Below are positions 1 through 6,315 of a DNA stretch of 10,825 nt, piece by piece. Under the pieces are notes generated by a model. It had not been told where the DNA came from and did no database searches. It worked only from the letters and a program-made list of their open reading frames with translations. How positions within the stretch are numbered: the first letter of the stretch is position 1; each line of letters starts with the position of its first letter. The stretch spans positions 1-10,825 of the forward strand of contig CAZAGT010000166.1 in assembly GCA_964484515.1 (NCBI GenBank), read 5' to 3'. The position numbers and the translations under genes are program-made. This DNA is from CAZAGT01 sp964484515 (lineage in GTDB: Bacteria; Desulfobacterota; DSM-4660; Desulfatiglandales; HGW-15).

Positions 1-138
1 CCCATGACCAGGCGAACAGACGTCGAAGAATCTCAAAATGTCAAATTCGAGTACCAGCGTCAGGAAGTTTTCCAGTCGATCAAACTGGCCGCTCCCGCGC
101 CAAGAGGCGGCGCTGGCTTCTGACTGTGGAGTCGAGTC
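1..138 (+). repeat. Dispersed intergenic repeat, copy A (left end cut by window)
   Basis: This stretch aligns with 3400-3530 (copy B) in the same orientation. Both begin CCCATGACC(A/G)GGC. Both share a core starting ATGTCAAAT (38-92 here, 3436-3490 in B), where I count about 45 of 55 matching bases without gaps. Similarity then weakens, but GAGGCGG and a final CGAGTC are kept. Copy C at 8391-8440 shares the first 14 bases exactly. Read on the minus strand, copies A and B give partly similar peptides (GQ-DR--NF---VL-FDIL), so the unit may descend from the end of a gene or mobile element. No family is recognised. Confidence 0.75.
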
Positions 139-409
139 ACGCATAGGCCTCCACGGGATGACAGATGGCATATTCTTGGCACTTGGGCTGATCATCAATC
201 GCGAATTCACCTGCTGACCGTATGAGACGTCGCACGAGCCCCGCTATATGCCTCGGATGAAAGCGGAATTCAGATGAAGGAGGTGCCTTGCAGCACCCCT
301 TTGTGTGTAAAAATAGACACAATTAGTGTGTCGAAATGGCTACATATCTAAACATAAATAAAATCGAATTGTAAAAATATACGTCTATTACAATGTCAAT
401 TATATATAT
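139..409. other. Gene-free stretch turning AT-rich, with two operator-like inverted repeats
   Basis: No convincing gene is present. A 61-codon minus-strand frame (322-137) has only a TTG start, no visible ribosome site and no recognisable family. From about 300 onward the base composition shifts sharply to AT. Two inverted repeats stand out. The first is GACACA-ATTAG-TGTGTC at 316-332 (6-bp arms). The second is ATTGTAA at 368-374 with TTACAAT at 388-394, whose arm centres lie about 20 bp apart, or two helical turns. The second ends 15 bp before the promoter candidate at 410-437. They could be regulator sites, but AT-rich DNA makes chance matches likely. Confidence 0.35.
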
Positions 410-437
410 TTAACGGCATATTTATTGCATTTATAAA
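410..437 (+). promoter_or_regulatory. Candidate sigma70 promoter for the 444-571 RNA
   Basis: TTAACG (410-415, 4 of 6 to the -35 consensus) lies 16 bp before TATAAA (432-437, 5 of 6 to the -10 consensus) in AT-rich DNA. The predicted start falls near 443-446, just ahead of the first helix strand at 452. Its main support is position: promoter, structured segment and terminator follow one another with no room for a gene. AT-rich DNA often gives false promoter matches. Confidence 0.35.
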
Positions 438-443
438 AAATTG

Positions 444-571
444 AATCTGGGGTGCTCGTCACATTTAAGATATTCCGTCCATGAAAATTAGGAGGAAAGA
501 ATAATTTAAACGAGTGACGGCACTTCCGGGTGGACGGACCCCCGGTCTCTGGGATCGGGGGTTTTTCTTTT
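444..571 (+). ncRNA. Candidate small structured RNA with interleaved helices and its own terminator
   Basis: Two long complementary pairs interleave. Helix 1 pairs 452-462 with 514-523 (10 bp with T456 bulged). Helix 2 pairs TCCGTCCA (474-481) with TGGACGGA (531-538), 8 bp with no mismatch. The order 1-2-1'-2' means either an H-type pseudoknot (linkers of 11, 32 and 7 nt) or two exclusive folds. The terminator stem begins at 539, the base after helix 2. An alternative pairing of CCGGG (526-530) with CCCGG (541-545) would break the terminator, as in an attenuator. No gene lies downstream on this strand before etfA ends convergently, so a free-standing small RNA fits better than a riboswitch. 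The only coding possibility is a 7-codon ORF (ATG at 481, then AGGAGG inside it). It matches no RNA family I know. Confidence 0.42.
539..571 (+). terminator. Strong intrinsic terminator
   Basis: CCCCCGGTC (539-547) pairs with GATCGGGGG (553-561) through 9 bp, one of them a G-U wobble, closing a 5-nt loop. TTTTTCTTTT (562-571) follows at once. The opposite strand has no T-run after the stem, so it serves rightward transcription only and is not the etfA terminator. It ends a transcript from the gene-free left region, which is the main reason to believe something is transcribed there. Confidence 0.88.
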
Positions 572-642
572 GGGAGAAGCGGAGGTTAACGTTGATGTCG
601 AGGATCGGTTGGATACGGAACATGGTGCCACAGTTTTTCACC

Positions 643-671
643 GGCCGTCCATCAGAGTGATGATATCGGCC
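643..671. other. Imperfect stem-loop just beyond the end of etfA
   Basis: GGCCG (643-647) pairs with CGGCC (667-671), and inside it CATCA (650-654) pairs with TGATG (658-662), separated by small internal loops. It lies 45-73 bp past the etfA stop on the minus strand. No T-tract follows on that strand, so it is not a standard intrinsic terminator; it could protect the 3' end of the tetR-etfBA message. The rest of 572-715 shows nothing I recognise. Confidence 0.3.
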
Positions 672-715
672 ACGACGTCCGGTCTACCAGATCATTCTTG
701 GTCGCAGGGCGTGCG

Positions 716-1699
716 CTAAACGATCTTCTTGAGTTCTTCGGTCAGGGCTGGGACAATTTTGAAGAGATCATCGACCACGCCGTAATCCGCCCTCTGAAAG
801 ATGGGGGCGTCCGGGTCCTTGTTGACGGCCACGATGATCTTTGAGGTACCCATGCCCGCAAGATGTTGAATGGCACCGGAAATCCCGCAGGCGATATAGA
901 GGTTCGGGGAGACCACTTTACCCGTCTGCCCGACCTGATCGGTATGCGGACGCCAACCAGCATCGACCGCCGAGCGGGAGGCTCCCACCGAGGCGCCGAT
1001 CAAATCAGCCAGTTCTTCGAGGATCTTATAGTTTTCAGGCGCCTTCATTCCCCGTCCCCCAGACACGATTTTATCCGCTTCCGTAAGATCCACTTTTCCG
1101 CTTTTGTCCCTCAGGGTGTCCACGATCCGGGTCTTGAGAGTATCATCGTCAAGAGAGAGATCGACATCCGCAATCTCAGCCATTCTGGAGGTGTCGGGCT
1201 CGTTGAGGCTCAAGACATTGGGTCTGGCCGTGGCCATTTGAGGCCAACTCTCGGAGAATGTCACTTTGGCATAGGCCTTTCCGGCGTAAATGGGGCGCGT
1301 GGCGACGACCTTTCCATCCACCACATCGAAGCCGGTGCAATCTTGAGCCATGCCGACTTGAAGTCGCGCCGCCAATCTTGCCGCCAGGTCTTTTCCCTGA
1401 ACGGACGCCCCCAGTAGGAGAATGGCCGGATCGTTGGCCTTCACAACGGTTTCAAGGACCGACACGTAGGCATCGGTTGTATAGTTTGCCAACCGCGGGT
1501 CGTCCGCAACCAGGACCCTATCGGCCCCGTAATGAGCCAACGCTGCCGCCTTGTCTGTGATACCGGAACCCAGCAGGACGGCAGTAACCTCCTGTCCGAT
1601 CGCGTCCGCGAGTCGTCTTCCCTCACTGACGAGTTCGAAGGAGATCTTTCGGATTTCGCCGTCCCTTTGTTCCGCGACAGTCATAACGCCTTGCGCCAT
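716..1699 (-). CDS. etfA: Electron transfer flavoprotein, alpha subunit
   Basis: EtfA carries the FAD of the soluble EtfAB dimer, which collects electrons from acyl-CoA dehydrogenases. At 327 residues it has full family length. The N-terminal half is the adenine-nucleotide-hydrolase-like fold shared with EtfB, including VAEQRDGEIRK near residues 8-18. The C-terminal FAD domain (about 205-327) is well preserved: GGRGM 214-218, GASRSAVDAGW 239-249, GQTGKVV 257-263, the signature LYIACGISGAIQH 267-279, and NKDPDAPIF 293-301. I chose ATG 1699 because AAGGAG sits 7 nt upstream; a TTG two codons earlier would lie inside that spacing. It follows etfB by 82 bp and is probably co-transcribed with it. 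No ETF-quinone oxidoreductase or acyl-CoA dehydrogenase is present, so the donor and acceptor are unknown. Confidence 0.97.
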   Translation of the reverse strand: MAQGVMTVAEQRDGEIRKISFELVSEGRRLADAIGQEVTAVLLGSGITDKAAALAHYGADRVLVADDPRLANYTTDAYVSVLETVVKANDPAILLLGASVQGKDLAARLAARLQVGMAQDCTGFDVVDGKVVATRPIYAGKAYAKVTFSESWPQMATARPNVLSLNEPDTSRMAEIADVDLSLDDDTLKTRIVDTLRDKSGKVDLTEADKIVSGGRGMKAPENYKILEELADLIGASVGASRSAVDAGWRPHTDQVGQTGKVVSPNLYIACGISGAIQHLAGMGTSKIIVAVNKDPDAPIFQRADYGVVDDLFKIVPALTEELKKIV

Positions 1700-1781
1700 T
1701 ATCAAACTCCTTGTAGGTCATTCTGATGATATATGGAATTGCAGCCTACGAGACGACCGAATATTCATCTTCCGTCAGCCT

Positions 1782-2576
1782 CTACAGAACCTTGGCCTCC
1801 TCATGCAGCAGCCTGGCCAATTCGGCCGCCTTCGCCTCCGGGGTTTCACCATCGACGATTCGTCCCCCCTTCCTTTGAGGCGGTGGTGCCAACTCCAATA
1901 TCTCAAGTTTTCTCGCTTGGGGGCCAAACTCCGAGGCATCCAGGGCCAGGTCAGCCAGGCTTTTTTCCTCGAGGGGCTTTTTTTTGGCCTTCATGATACC
2001 CGGCAAGGATGCATAACGGGGCGCATTAAGGCCCTTTTGGGCGGTGATGAGTGCCGGCAAGGAGGATTCGATCACCAATGTCTGGCCTTCGACCGGACGA
2101 TTGACCTTAACCGTTTTGGCATCCTCCGAGACTTCCACCTTGACGATCACTGACAGCTGAGGGATCCCCAGTTCCTCAGCGATGGTCGCCCCAACGACGC
2201 CCATATCATCATCTATGCCCCTTTGGCCCGTAAAAATGAGATCATAAGGTAGCTCCCGGATGACCGCGGCTAAGGCCTTAGCAGTCCCAAGGGCATCGCT
2301 TCCCTCGAGGGCTGGATCGTTTATCAGGATCCCCTTGTCGGCACCCATGGCCAGGGCCGTACGAATGGACTCGGTGACCCGTTTGGGCCCCAAACCGACA
2401 ACCGTCACCTCCCCGCCGTGCTTTTCTTTCAGCCGCAGGGCCTCCTCAACGCCAAATTCGTCATACGGATTCATAACCCATTTGACGTCATCCTGGACGA
2501 TCGATTTTCCATCCCCACTAATCTTGATTTGGGTCTCCGTATCCGGGACCTGCTTGATGCAAACGACGATATCCAC
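1782..2576 (-). CDS. etfB: Electron transfer flavoprotein, beta subunit
   Basis: EtfB pairs with EtfA. In classical ETFs this subunit binds AMP and docks on the partner dehydrogenase. The 264-residue protein is full length. It opens with MDIVVCIKQVPDTE, has the nucleotide-loop segment FTGQRGIDDDMGVVG (115-129), and carries the family signature NAPRYASLPGIMKAKKKPL (184-202), which includes the recognition loop. The start is GTG 2576, with AAGGAGG 5 nt upstream. It lies 100 bp after tetR and 82 bp before etfA, all minus strand. Whether it is a classical or an electron-bifurcating ETF cannot be settled by eye; with no bcd-, carCDE- or fixCX-like neighbour, a classical role with acyl-CoA dehydrogenases is the simplest reading. 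Confidence 0.97.
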   Translation of the reverse strand: MDIVVCIKQVPDTETQIKISGDGKSIVQDDVKWVMNPYDEFGVEEALRLKEKHGGEVTVVGLGPKRVTESIRTALAMGADKGILINDPALEGSDALGTAKALAAVIRELPYDLIFTGQRGIDDDMGVVGATIAEELGIPQLSVIVKVEVSEDAKTVKVNRPVEGQTLVIESSLPALITAQKGLNAPRYASLPGIMKAKKKPLEEKSLADLALDASEFGPQARKLEILELAPPPQRKGGRIVDGETPEAKAAELARLLHEEAKVL

Positions 2577-2676
2577 CTTGGCCTCCTTCTTCGAGACGGT
2601 GCGACTCTACAAGATCCATTGAGCTCGAGCCTTTGTAACGGCCTTGAGATGCTTTTCTTGGCCGCCTGAGTCGGAC

Positions 2677-3294
2677 TCATCCTCCATTGTCGGATGTCCC
2701 TTTGAGATCGCGAGTGAGTCCGTATATGAAGTAGTCGCTAATCTGTTTGGCGGCGGTCTCAATATCATATTTGCGATGGCTTGACAACACCCAGAATCTG
2801 GACATCTCATCGAGAGCGCCGAAAAAGGCCCGCTTGGCAATATCAGGGATAATCCTCTTACGAAAAAGGCCGTTCCGCTGACCTTCCAGAATGATTTCAC
2901 CAATCAGATTGAGGTACTGGACGAATCGCTCGTTCTTGTATTCCTTCATGAATTTACTACTCTGCCGCAATTCTACCTGGATGATTTCAGCCATATTCTT
3001 GTTCTGCTCGATCAATTTCAGATGGATAAGAGCGAACTTTTCGATCTTCTTAACGGCATTCTGTTCCTTCGAAAGCTCGGACCTCATGTTATCCAGCACC
3101 ACCTTCATCTGTTCTTCAAAGAGCGAAATCAGGATATGATCCTTGTTTCTGAAGTAGAGATAGATGGTCCCGTCGGCGACCTCAGCCTCTTTGGCGATAT
3201 CGGCGACCTTGGCCTGATGGAAACCCTTCTTGGCGAAGATCTTCGTGGCGGCCTGGATGATCCGATGGTATTTTTGCTTGTTCTTGTTTTTCAT
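2677..3294 (-). CDS. TetR-family regulator resembling Bacillus FadR (fatty-acid degradation repressor)
   Basis: This 205-residue TetR protein has its DNA-binding helix-turn-helix at about 9-56. That region includes IFAKKGFHQAKVADIAKEA and the recognition segment VADGTIYLYFRNKDHILISLF (39-59). It resembles Bacillus subtilis FadR (YsiA) as I remember it, both here and in the ligand domain, where IIQVELRQS (104-112) is close to the Bacillus sequence. FadR of Bacillus represses beta-oxidation genes and releases DNA on binding long-chain acyl-CoA. The start is ATG 3294 with AGAAGG 4 nt upstream. It is first in the row tetR-etfB-etfA and divergent from the transport operon. A FadR-type operator lies at 3592-3615, supporting self-regulation. 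The ligand is inferred; a branched-chain or aromatic acyl-CoA is also possible. Confidence 0.9.
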   Translation of the reverse strand: MKNKNKQKYHRIIQAATKIFAKKGFHQAKVADIAKEAEVADGTIYLYFRNKDHILISLFEEQMKVVLDNMRSELSKEQNAVKKIEKFALIHLKLIEQNKNMAEIIQVELRQSSKFMKEYKNERFVQYLNLIGEIILEGQRNGLFRKRIIPDIAKRAFFGALDEMSRFWVLSSHRKYDIETAAKQISDYFIYGLTRDLKGTSDNGG

Positions 3295-3399
3295 TTTGCC
3301 TTCTGAAACGATGTCACGTAGCGTGTTGATGGTTCAACCCTCGTTTTGCCGTGGATCTCCTATGAAACTTCATGAAAGGAGGTCTTTGATACCTTGACC

Positions 3400-3530
3400 C
3401 CCATGACCGGGCAAATCACCTCAAAAGACCCGAGGATGTCAAATCCAAGTACCGCCTTGATGAAGTTTCCCGGTCGATCAACCTGGCCGCCCTCCCGAGG
3501 CGGGTAAACTCCTACGGCAAGCGCCGAGTC
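3400..3530 (+). repeat. Dispersed intergenic repeat, copy B
   Basis: It aligns with copy A (1-138) over its length and is strongest at 3436-3490. It begins CCCATGACCGGGC, preceded by GACC as in copy C, and ends near CGAGTC (3525-3530). It lies inside the long tetR leader, so it should be transcribed with tetR if the promoter at 3610-3639 is real. A 71-codon minus-strand frame (3575-3360) spans it but has no family match and no support as a gene. Confidence 0.75.
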
Positions 3531-3591
3531 TGACATCGAATGTTGGAGGCGCCTCAAGGGCCTTTCAAGCAGCAACGTCGGTGCCGGTCCT

Positions 3592-3615
3592 TAATGAATG
3601 ATTGTTCATTCATTA
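3592..3615. promoter_or_regulatory. FadR-type operator: perfect 24-bp inverted repeat
   Basis: TAATGAATGA (3592-3601), spacer TTGT, then TCATTCATTA (3606-3615): ten base pairs of perfect dyad symmetry. The inner part, TGAATGA-N4-TCATTCA, has the arms and spacing of the Bacillus subtilis FadR box, which I recall as TGAATGAMTANTCATTCA. It lies between the divergent TetR gene and the transport operon and overlaps the predicted -10 of the tetR promoter. I found no second copy in the window. That the neighbouring TetR protein binds it is inference from the family match and the placement. Confidence 0.8.
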
Positions 3616-3639
3616 GCATGTGCGAAAAATGAGTGTCAA
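3610..3639 (-). promoter_or_regulatory. Candidate promoter of the tetR-etfB-etfA operon
   Basis: Read leftward, a perfect -35 box TTGACA (3639-3634) is followed after 18 bp by TAATGA (3615-3610), preceded by TGC as in an extended -10. The -10 lies inside the FadR-type operator, so bound repressor would block RNA polymerase. The -10 match is weak (2 of 6). Transcription from here would give tetR a leader of about 310 nt that includes repeat copy B. Confidence 0.45.
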
Positions 3640-3670
3640 GATTTTTGACTTCGATCTCGTTAGATTAACC

Positions 3671-3699
3671 TTGACAGAGAATATTTTATTCAATTAGCT
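3671..3699 (+). promoter_or_regulatory. Candidate promoter of the transport operon
   Basis: Rightward TTGACA (3671-3676) matches the -35 consensus fully. After 17 bp comes TTAGCT (3694-3699), or TAGCTT after 18 bp; both are poor -10 boxes, but the spacer is AT-rich. The start would be near 3706, giving the livK-like gene a leader of about 185 nt. The operator lies 56 bp upstream of this -35, so repression would need looping, or this promoter may escape the regulator. Confidence 0.4.
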
Positions 3700-3715
3700 T
3701 TCCTTTGTATTCGCG

Positions 3716-3789
3716 GGCCGGGGCAGTAAGGCTTGACCGAGGAAGCGCCGATCGGCGTCGATTGGATTGCCGATACTGCCCCTAAGGCC
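3716..3789 (+). other. Candidate structured leader (three-way junction) before the binding-protein gene
   Basis: The base helix pairs GGGGCAGTA (3720-3728) with TACTGCCCC (3774-3782), and a further GGCC (3716-3719) pairs with GGCC (3786-3789) beyond a 3-nt bulge. Enclosed are GCTT/AAGC (3731-3734 and 3743-3746) and ATCGGC/GCCGAT (3751-3756 and 3769-3774). The last pair of the second competes with the base helix. A perfect 12-bp palindrome CGCCGATCGGCG lies at 3746-3757. No strong T-run follows, so it is not a plain terminator. It could be a ligand- or protein-bound leader, or a DNA-level site. I match it to no riboswitch class. Confidence 0.4.
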
Positions 3790-3890
3790 ACGTTTCTTCT
3801 GCGTAGCTTGATTGCCAGCAAGAAGCGGGACCATTTCATTATCCGATTTCGTACCCTGGTGTACGAATCGAGAGGAAAAGGAGGATGAGC

Positions 3891-5099
3891 ATGCGTCGCT
3901 TAGATGTGGTTCGGTTAGTCGTTGTTTTGTCCGCGATATTCATTTTCTGCAGCACCGCGTGGGGAGCATCCGACCGCGAAATCAAGGTCGGCGCCGTGAT
4001 CAATTTGACGGGCCCGGCTTCCACGTGGGGGCAGTTCCACGCGAAGGGCCAGAAGGACTACTTCCGGTATGTGAACGAGGTTAAAGGAGGGGTTGCCGGC
4101 CGTCAGATAAAGATGATCCTGGTGGATCATGCCTATAAAGTCCCCGAGGGGATCGCTGCGGTCAAGAGATTCATCACTCGGGACAGGGTGGATATGATTG
4201 CGACGTGGGATGCCGGAACGGGTCTGTCGGTCAAACCGATTATCAAACGGGCCAAGACGCCGACGATCAACTACTCTGTCCCATGGGAGGCCCTCAAACC
4301 GCCCATCGACTATTTCTATTTTCCCTTTGGAAGCTATCGGCTTGATTGTTACGCGATCCTTGAATACGTTCGCACGATCCATAAAGGGGCCGAAAACCCG
4401 AAGGTCGGGCTGCTGACGTACAACAACCCGTATGGCAGAACCATTCATAAGCCGTCTGAGGAATACGCCGCCGAACACGGGATAACGATCGTGGGGATCG
4501 AGGAATTTCCACCCAAGACGGTGGACCTGACGACGCAGATGTTGCGCCTCAGGGAGAGGGGAGCAGAATACGTTTTTCTCCAAATCCTCCCCGCAAGCAT
4601 TATAACCGCCTTCAAGGCGGCTGATCGGATCGGTTGGGACCCCCCGTTCTTCGCCACCTGGACCTCAGGTGATCCGGATTTCTTTCGTTTGGGTAAGGGC
4701 CTGATTCGGGATAGGCTGACGATGCAATTCGCGGGCTGTCTGCCCATAGACGGGACACCGGGCACGGAACTTCTTGAGACTCTTCGTCGGGAGTACAAGA
4801 CGGTCACCCGATTTGACGTTTCCTACTGGGAAGGTGTGGTCATCGGTTCGATCATGGAAAGGGCCTTTAATAGGGCCCTTGAAAGATCGGCCAAGATCAA
4901 CGGTGAGACCATTAATCAGGCCATGGAGTCCTTTCGGAACGAAGATTTCGGTGGTCTGATGCCGAATGTGACTTACACGAAGACCAATCACGAGGCCTCC
5001 TTTCGGGGGCGAATCGTTCAGGTCAACGAGGACGCCACATATACACCTCTAACCACCTTCTTCTCGCCCGGAAAGGAAAAGATCAAGATCGTACGCTAG
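3891..5099 (+). CDS. Periplasmic substrate-binding protein of a HAAT-type ABC importer (LivK family)
   Basis: It captures a ligand in the periplasm and delivers it to the LivHM channel. From ATG 3891 it has 402 residues. A signal peptide (MRR, then a hydrophobic run ending STAWGA at 21-26) precedes mature SDREIKVGAVINLTGPASTWG, the typical opening of the periplasmic binding protein type 1 fold (Peripla_BP_6). AGGAGG at 3879-3884 sits 6 nt before ATG 3891 but directly abuts ATG 3885, so the later start is chosen. Residue C20 has no good lipobox, so it is probably free in the periplasm. The family binds branched-chain amino acids, amides, urea, or aromatic and aliphatic acids; the ligand here is not readable from sequence. 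The acyl-CoA ligase in the same gene row argues for a carboxylic acid. First gene of the plus-strand cluster. Confidence 0.92.
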   Translation: MRRLDVVRLVVVLSAIFIFCSTAWGASDREIKVGAVINLTGPASTWGQFHAKGQKDYFRYVNEVKGGVAGRQIKMILVDHAYKVPEGIAAVKRFITRDRVDMIATWDAGTGLSVKPIIKRAKTPTINYSVPWEALKPPIDYFYFPFGSYRLDCYAILEYVRTIHKGAENPKVGLLTYNNPYGRTIHKPSEEYAAEHGITIVGIEEFPPKTVDLTTQMLRLRERGAEYVFLQILPASIITAFKAADRIGWDPPFFATWTSGDPDFFRLGKGLIRDRLTMQFAGCLPIDGTPGTELLETLRREYKTVTRFDVSYWEGVVIGSIMERAFNRALERSAKINGETINQAMESFRNEDFGGLMPNVTYTKTNHEASFRGRIVQVNEDATYTPLTTFFSPGKEKIKIVR

Positions 5100-5464
5100 C
5101 CGAGTCCGTCCAGAAAGAGAAGGCAGACCCCAACGACGTTTCCGTTTGGAAATGACGCCACGCAAGAGCCCAGGTCCCATCCGCAGATAGGCCGCATTTC
5201 TTTTGAACAACGCCAAATAGGGGTTTGCACCGGGGCGGACGCCTGAAACCTGAAACCCACCTGCGCGGCCGTAGCCGCTATGGCGCGGTGAAGGCCCGAA
5301 TCCTCGATGTGTTAACGTCAACAAGACATCTCCGCAGTCTGTCTGGCAGTTATGATCAAAGACCCACATGTGACATGGAGACCTTTTATGCGTGCCTTTC
5401 CCCTTGCGCCTTTTGGGTCGACCGTAGACGATAATCTCTGAGGGCAACACGGGGTGGGCGTTTA
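5100..5464 (+). other. 365-bp gene-free spacer between the binding-protein gene and livG
   Basis: No supported gene lies here. Apart from the hairpin at 5264-5287, it holds a doubled CCTGAAA unit (5242-5255), an imperfect dyad around 5308-5330 (GATGTGTT ... AACA ... ACATC), and the 8-bp palindrome CACATGTG (5365-5372). A 19-codon frame from ATG 5376 has no ribosome site and no family. The length is unusual inside what looks like one operon and leaves room for RNA processing or a second promoter, though no good promoter was seen. Confidence 0.5.
5264..5287 (+). other. Intercistronic stem-loop after the binding-protein gene
   Basis: CGCG (5264-5267) plus CCGTAG (5269-5274) pairs with CTATGG (5278-5283) plus CGCG (5284-5287). 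This gives 10 bp with one bulged G, one G-U pair and a 3-nt loop. No T-run follows, so it should not stop transcription by itself. Stem-loops after binding-protein genes often protect the upstream message and raise its level above the permease genes; that role is inferred. Confidence 0.5.
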
Positions 5465-6292
5465 ATGAAGGCCTTTCGAGGACAACCGAGTATTTTCGCA
5501 TCCAGAGGCCCCGGTGATCGCCGGGCTGAGCTAGAGGTCAGCGCCTTAACATTACGTTTCGGAGGCATCACGGCGATTAATGACCTTGATCTCACTCTGC
5601 GCTCAGGAGAGTTGATCGCGGTCATCGGCCCGAACGGCGCTGGAAAGACGAGTTTATTGAACTGTATCACCGGCTACTACCGGCCCCAGGAGGGGCGGAT
5701 GGTCTTTAACGGGAGCGACATCACGCAGCTTCCTACCCATCGGCTCATCAAGATCGGAATTGGCAGGACCTACCAGAATATTGAACTGTTTCCCGGCTTG
5801 GATGTGCTCGCAAATATGCTCTTGGCCCGACACAGTCACTGCCGCTATGGCATCTTCCAGGGGGCCTTTTTCACGAGTGCGGCGCGGAGGGAAGAAGTCC
5901 GCCATCGTCGGATTCTAGAAGAGCTCATCGACTTTCTGGAGATGCATTCGATCCGGAACGAGCCGGTCGGCAGTCTGCCTTACGGTATGCGCAAACGCGT
6001 TGAACTGGGACGTGCTTTGGCTTTGGAACCCAAGCTGTTGCTTCTGGATGAGCCGTTTGCAGGGATGACCCTCGAAGAAAAGGAGGATATGGTCAGATTT
6101 CTTAAGGAGTTGCATGAGAACTGGGGCCAGACCATGATTCTCGTAGAGCACGACATGTCGATCGTTATGAGCATCTCGCAGCGGATCGTGGTGCTCGATT
6201 TCGGAGAAAAGATTGCAGAGGGGCCGGCGGATCTTATCCAAAACCATCCCGAGGTCATAAAGGCCTATCTTGGAGATCAAGCTGCGAGCTGA
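5465..6292 (+). CDS. livG: ABC transporter ATP-binding protein (LivG family)
   Basis: One of the two ATPases that power the importer at the cytoplasmic face of the LivHM channel. It has 275 residues. Walker A GPNGAGKT is at 55-62, the Q-loop glutamine at 104 (RTYQN), the family-typical signature LPYGMRKRVELGRAL at 171-185 in place of LSGGQ, Walker B LLLLDEP at 191-197, and the switch histidine H229 (VEHDM). RTYQNIELFPGLDVLANM and the long insert before the signature mark LivG rather than LivF. The first 20 residues extend beyond the usual start and the ribosome site is weak (GGGGTGGG about 8 nt before ATG 5465), so translation might begin later, though I see no better internal start. It precedes the ligase gene by 23 bp. 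Confidence 0.95.
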   Translation: MKAFRGQPSIFASRGPGDRRAELEVSALTLRFGGITAINDLDLTLRSGELIAVIGPNGAGKTSLLNCITGYYRPQEGRMVFNGSDITQLPTHRLIKIGIGRTYQNIELFPGLDVLANMLLARHSHCRYGIFQGAFFTSAARREEVRHRRILEELIDFLEMHSIRNEPVGSLPYGMRKRVELGRALALEPKLLLLDEPFAGMTLEEKEDMVRFLKELHENWGQTMILVEHDMSIVMSISQRIVVLDFGEKIAEGPADLIQNHPEVIKAYLGDQAAS

Positions 6293-6315
6293 GATAGAGA
6301 CATCGCAGGCAAGCA

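Noticed and set aside
137..322. 61-codon minus-strand frame in the left gene-free region
   Set aside because: TTG start, no ribosome site, no recognisable domain, and it ends at the edge of repeat copy A; at most a gene remnant.
444..571. Known riboswitch classes (SAM-II, fluoride, guanidine, c-di-GMP) for the structured unit
   Set aside because: None of their conserved core sequences is visible and no gene lies downstream on the strand.
539..571. Bidirectional terminator also serving etfA
   Set aside because: On the minus strand the stem is not followed by a T-run.
3360..3575. 71-codon minus-strand frame over repeat copy B, thought to be a transposase end
   Set aside because: The peptide pattern is partly shared with copy A, but copy A is shifted by an indel and I could not match any transposase motif.
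3885..3890. ATG 3885 as the start of the binding protein
   Set aside because: AGGAGG directly abuts this ATG with no spacing; the in-frame ATG 3891 has a proper 6-nt gap.
3915..4583. Long minus-strand frame opposite the binding-protein gene
   Set aside because: Its peptide shows no family features and the plus-strand protein is unmistakable; it is a shadow frame.
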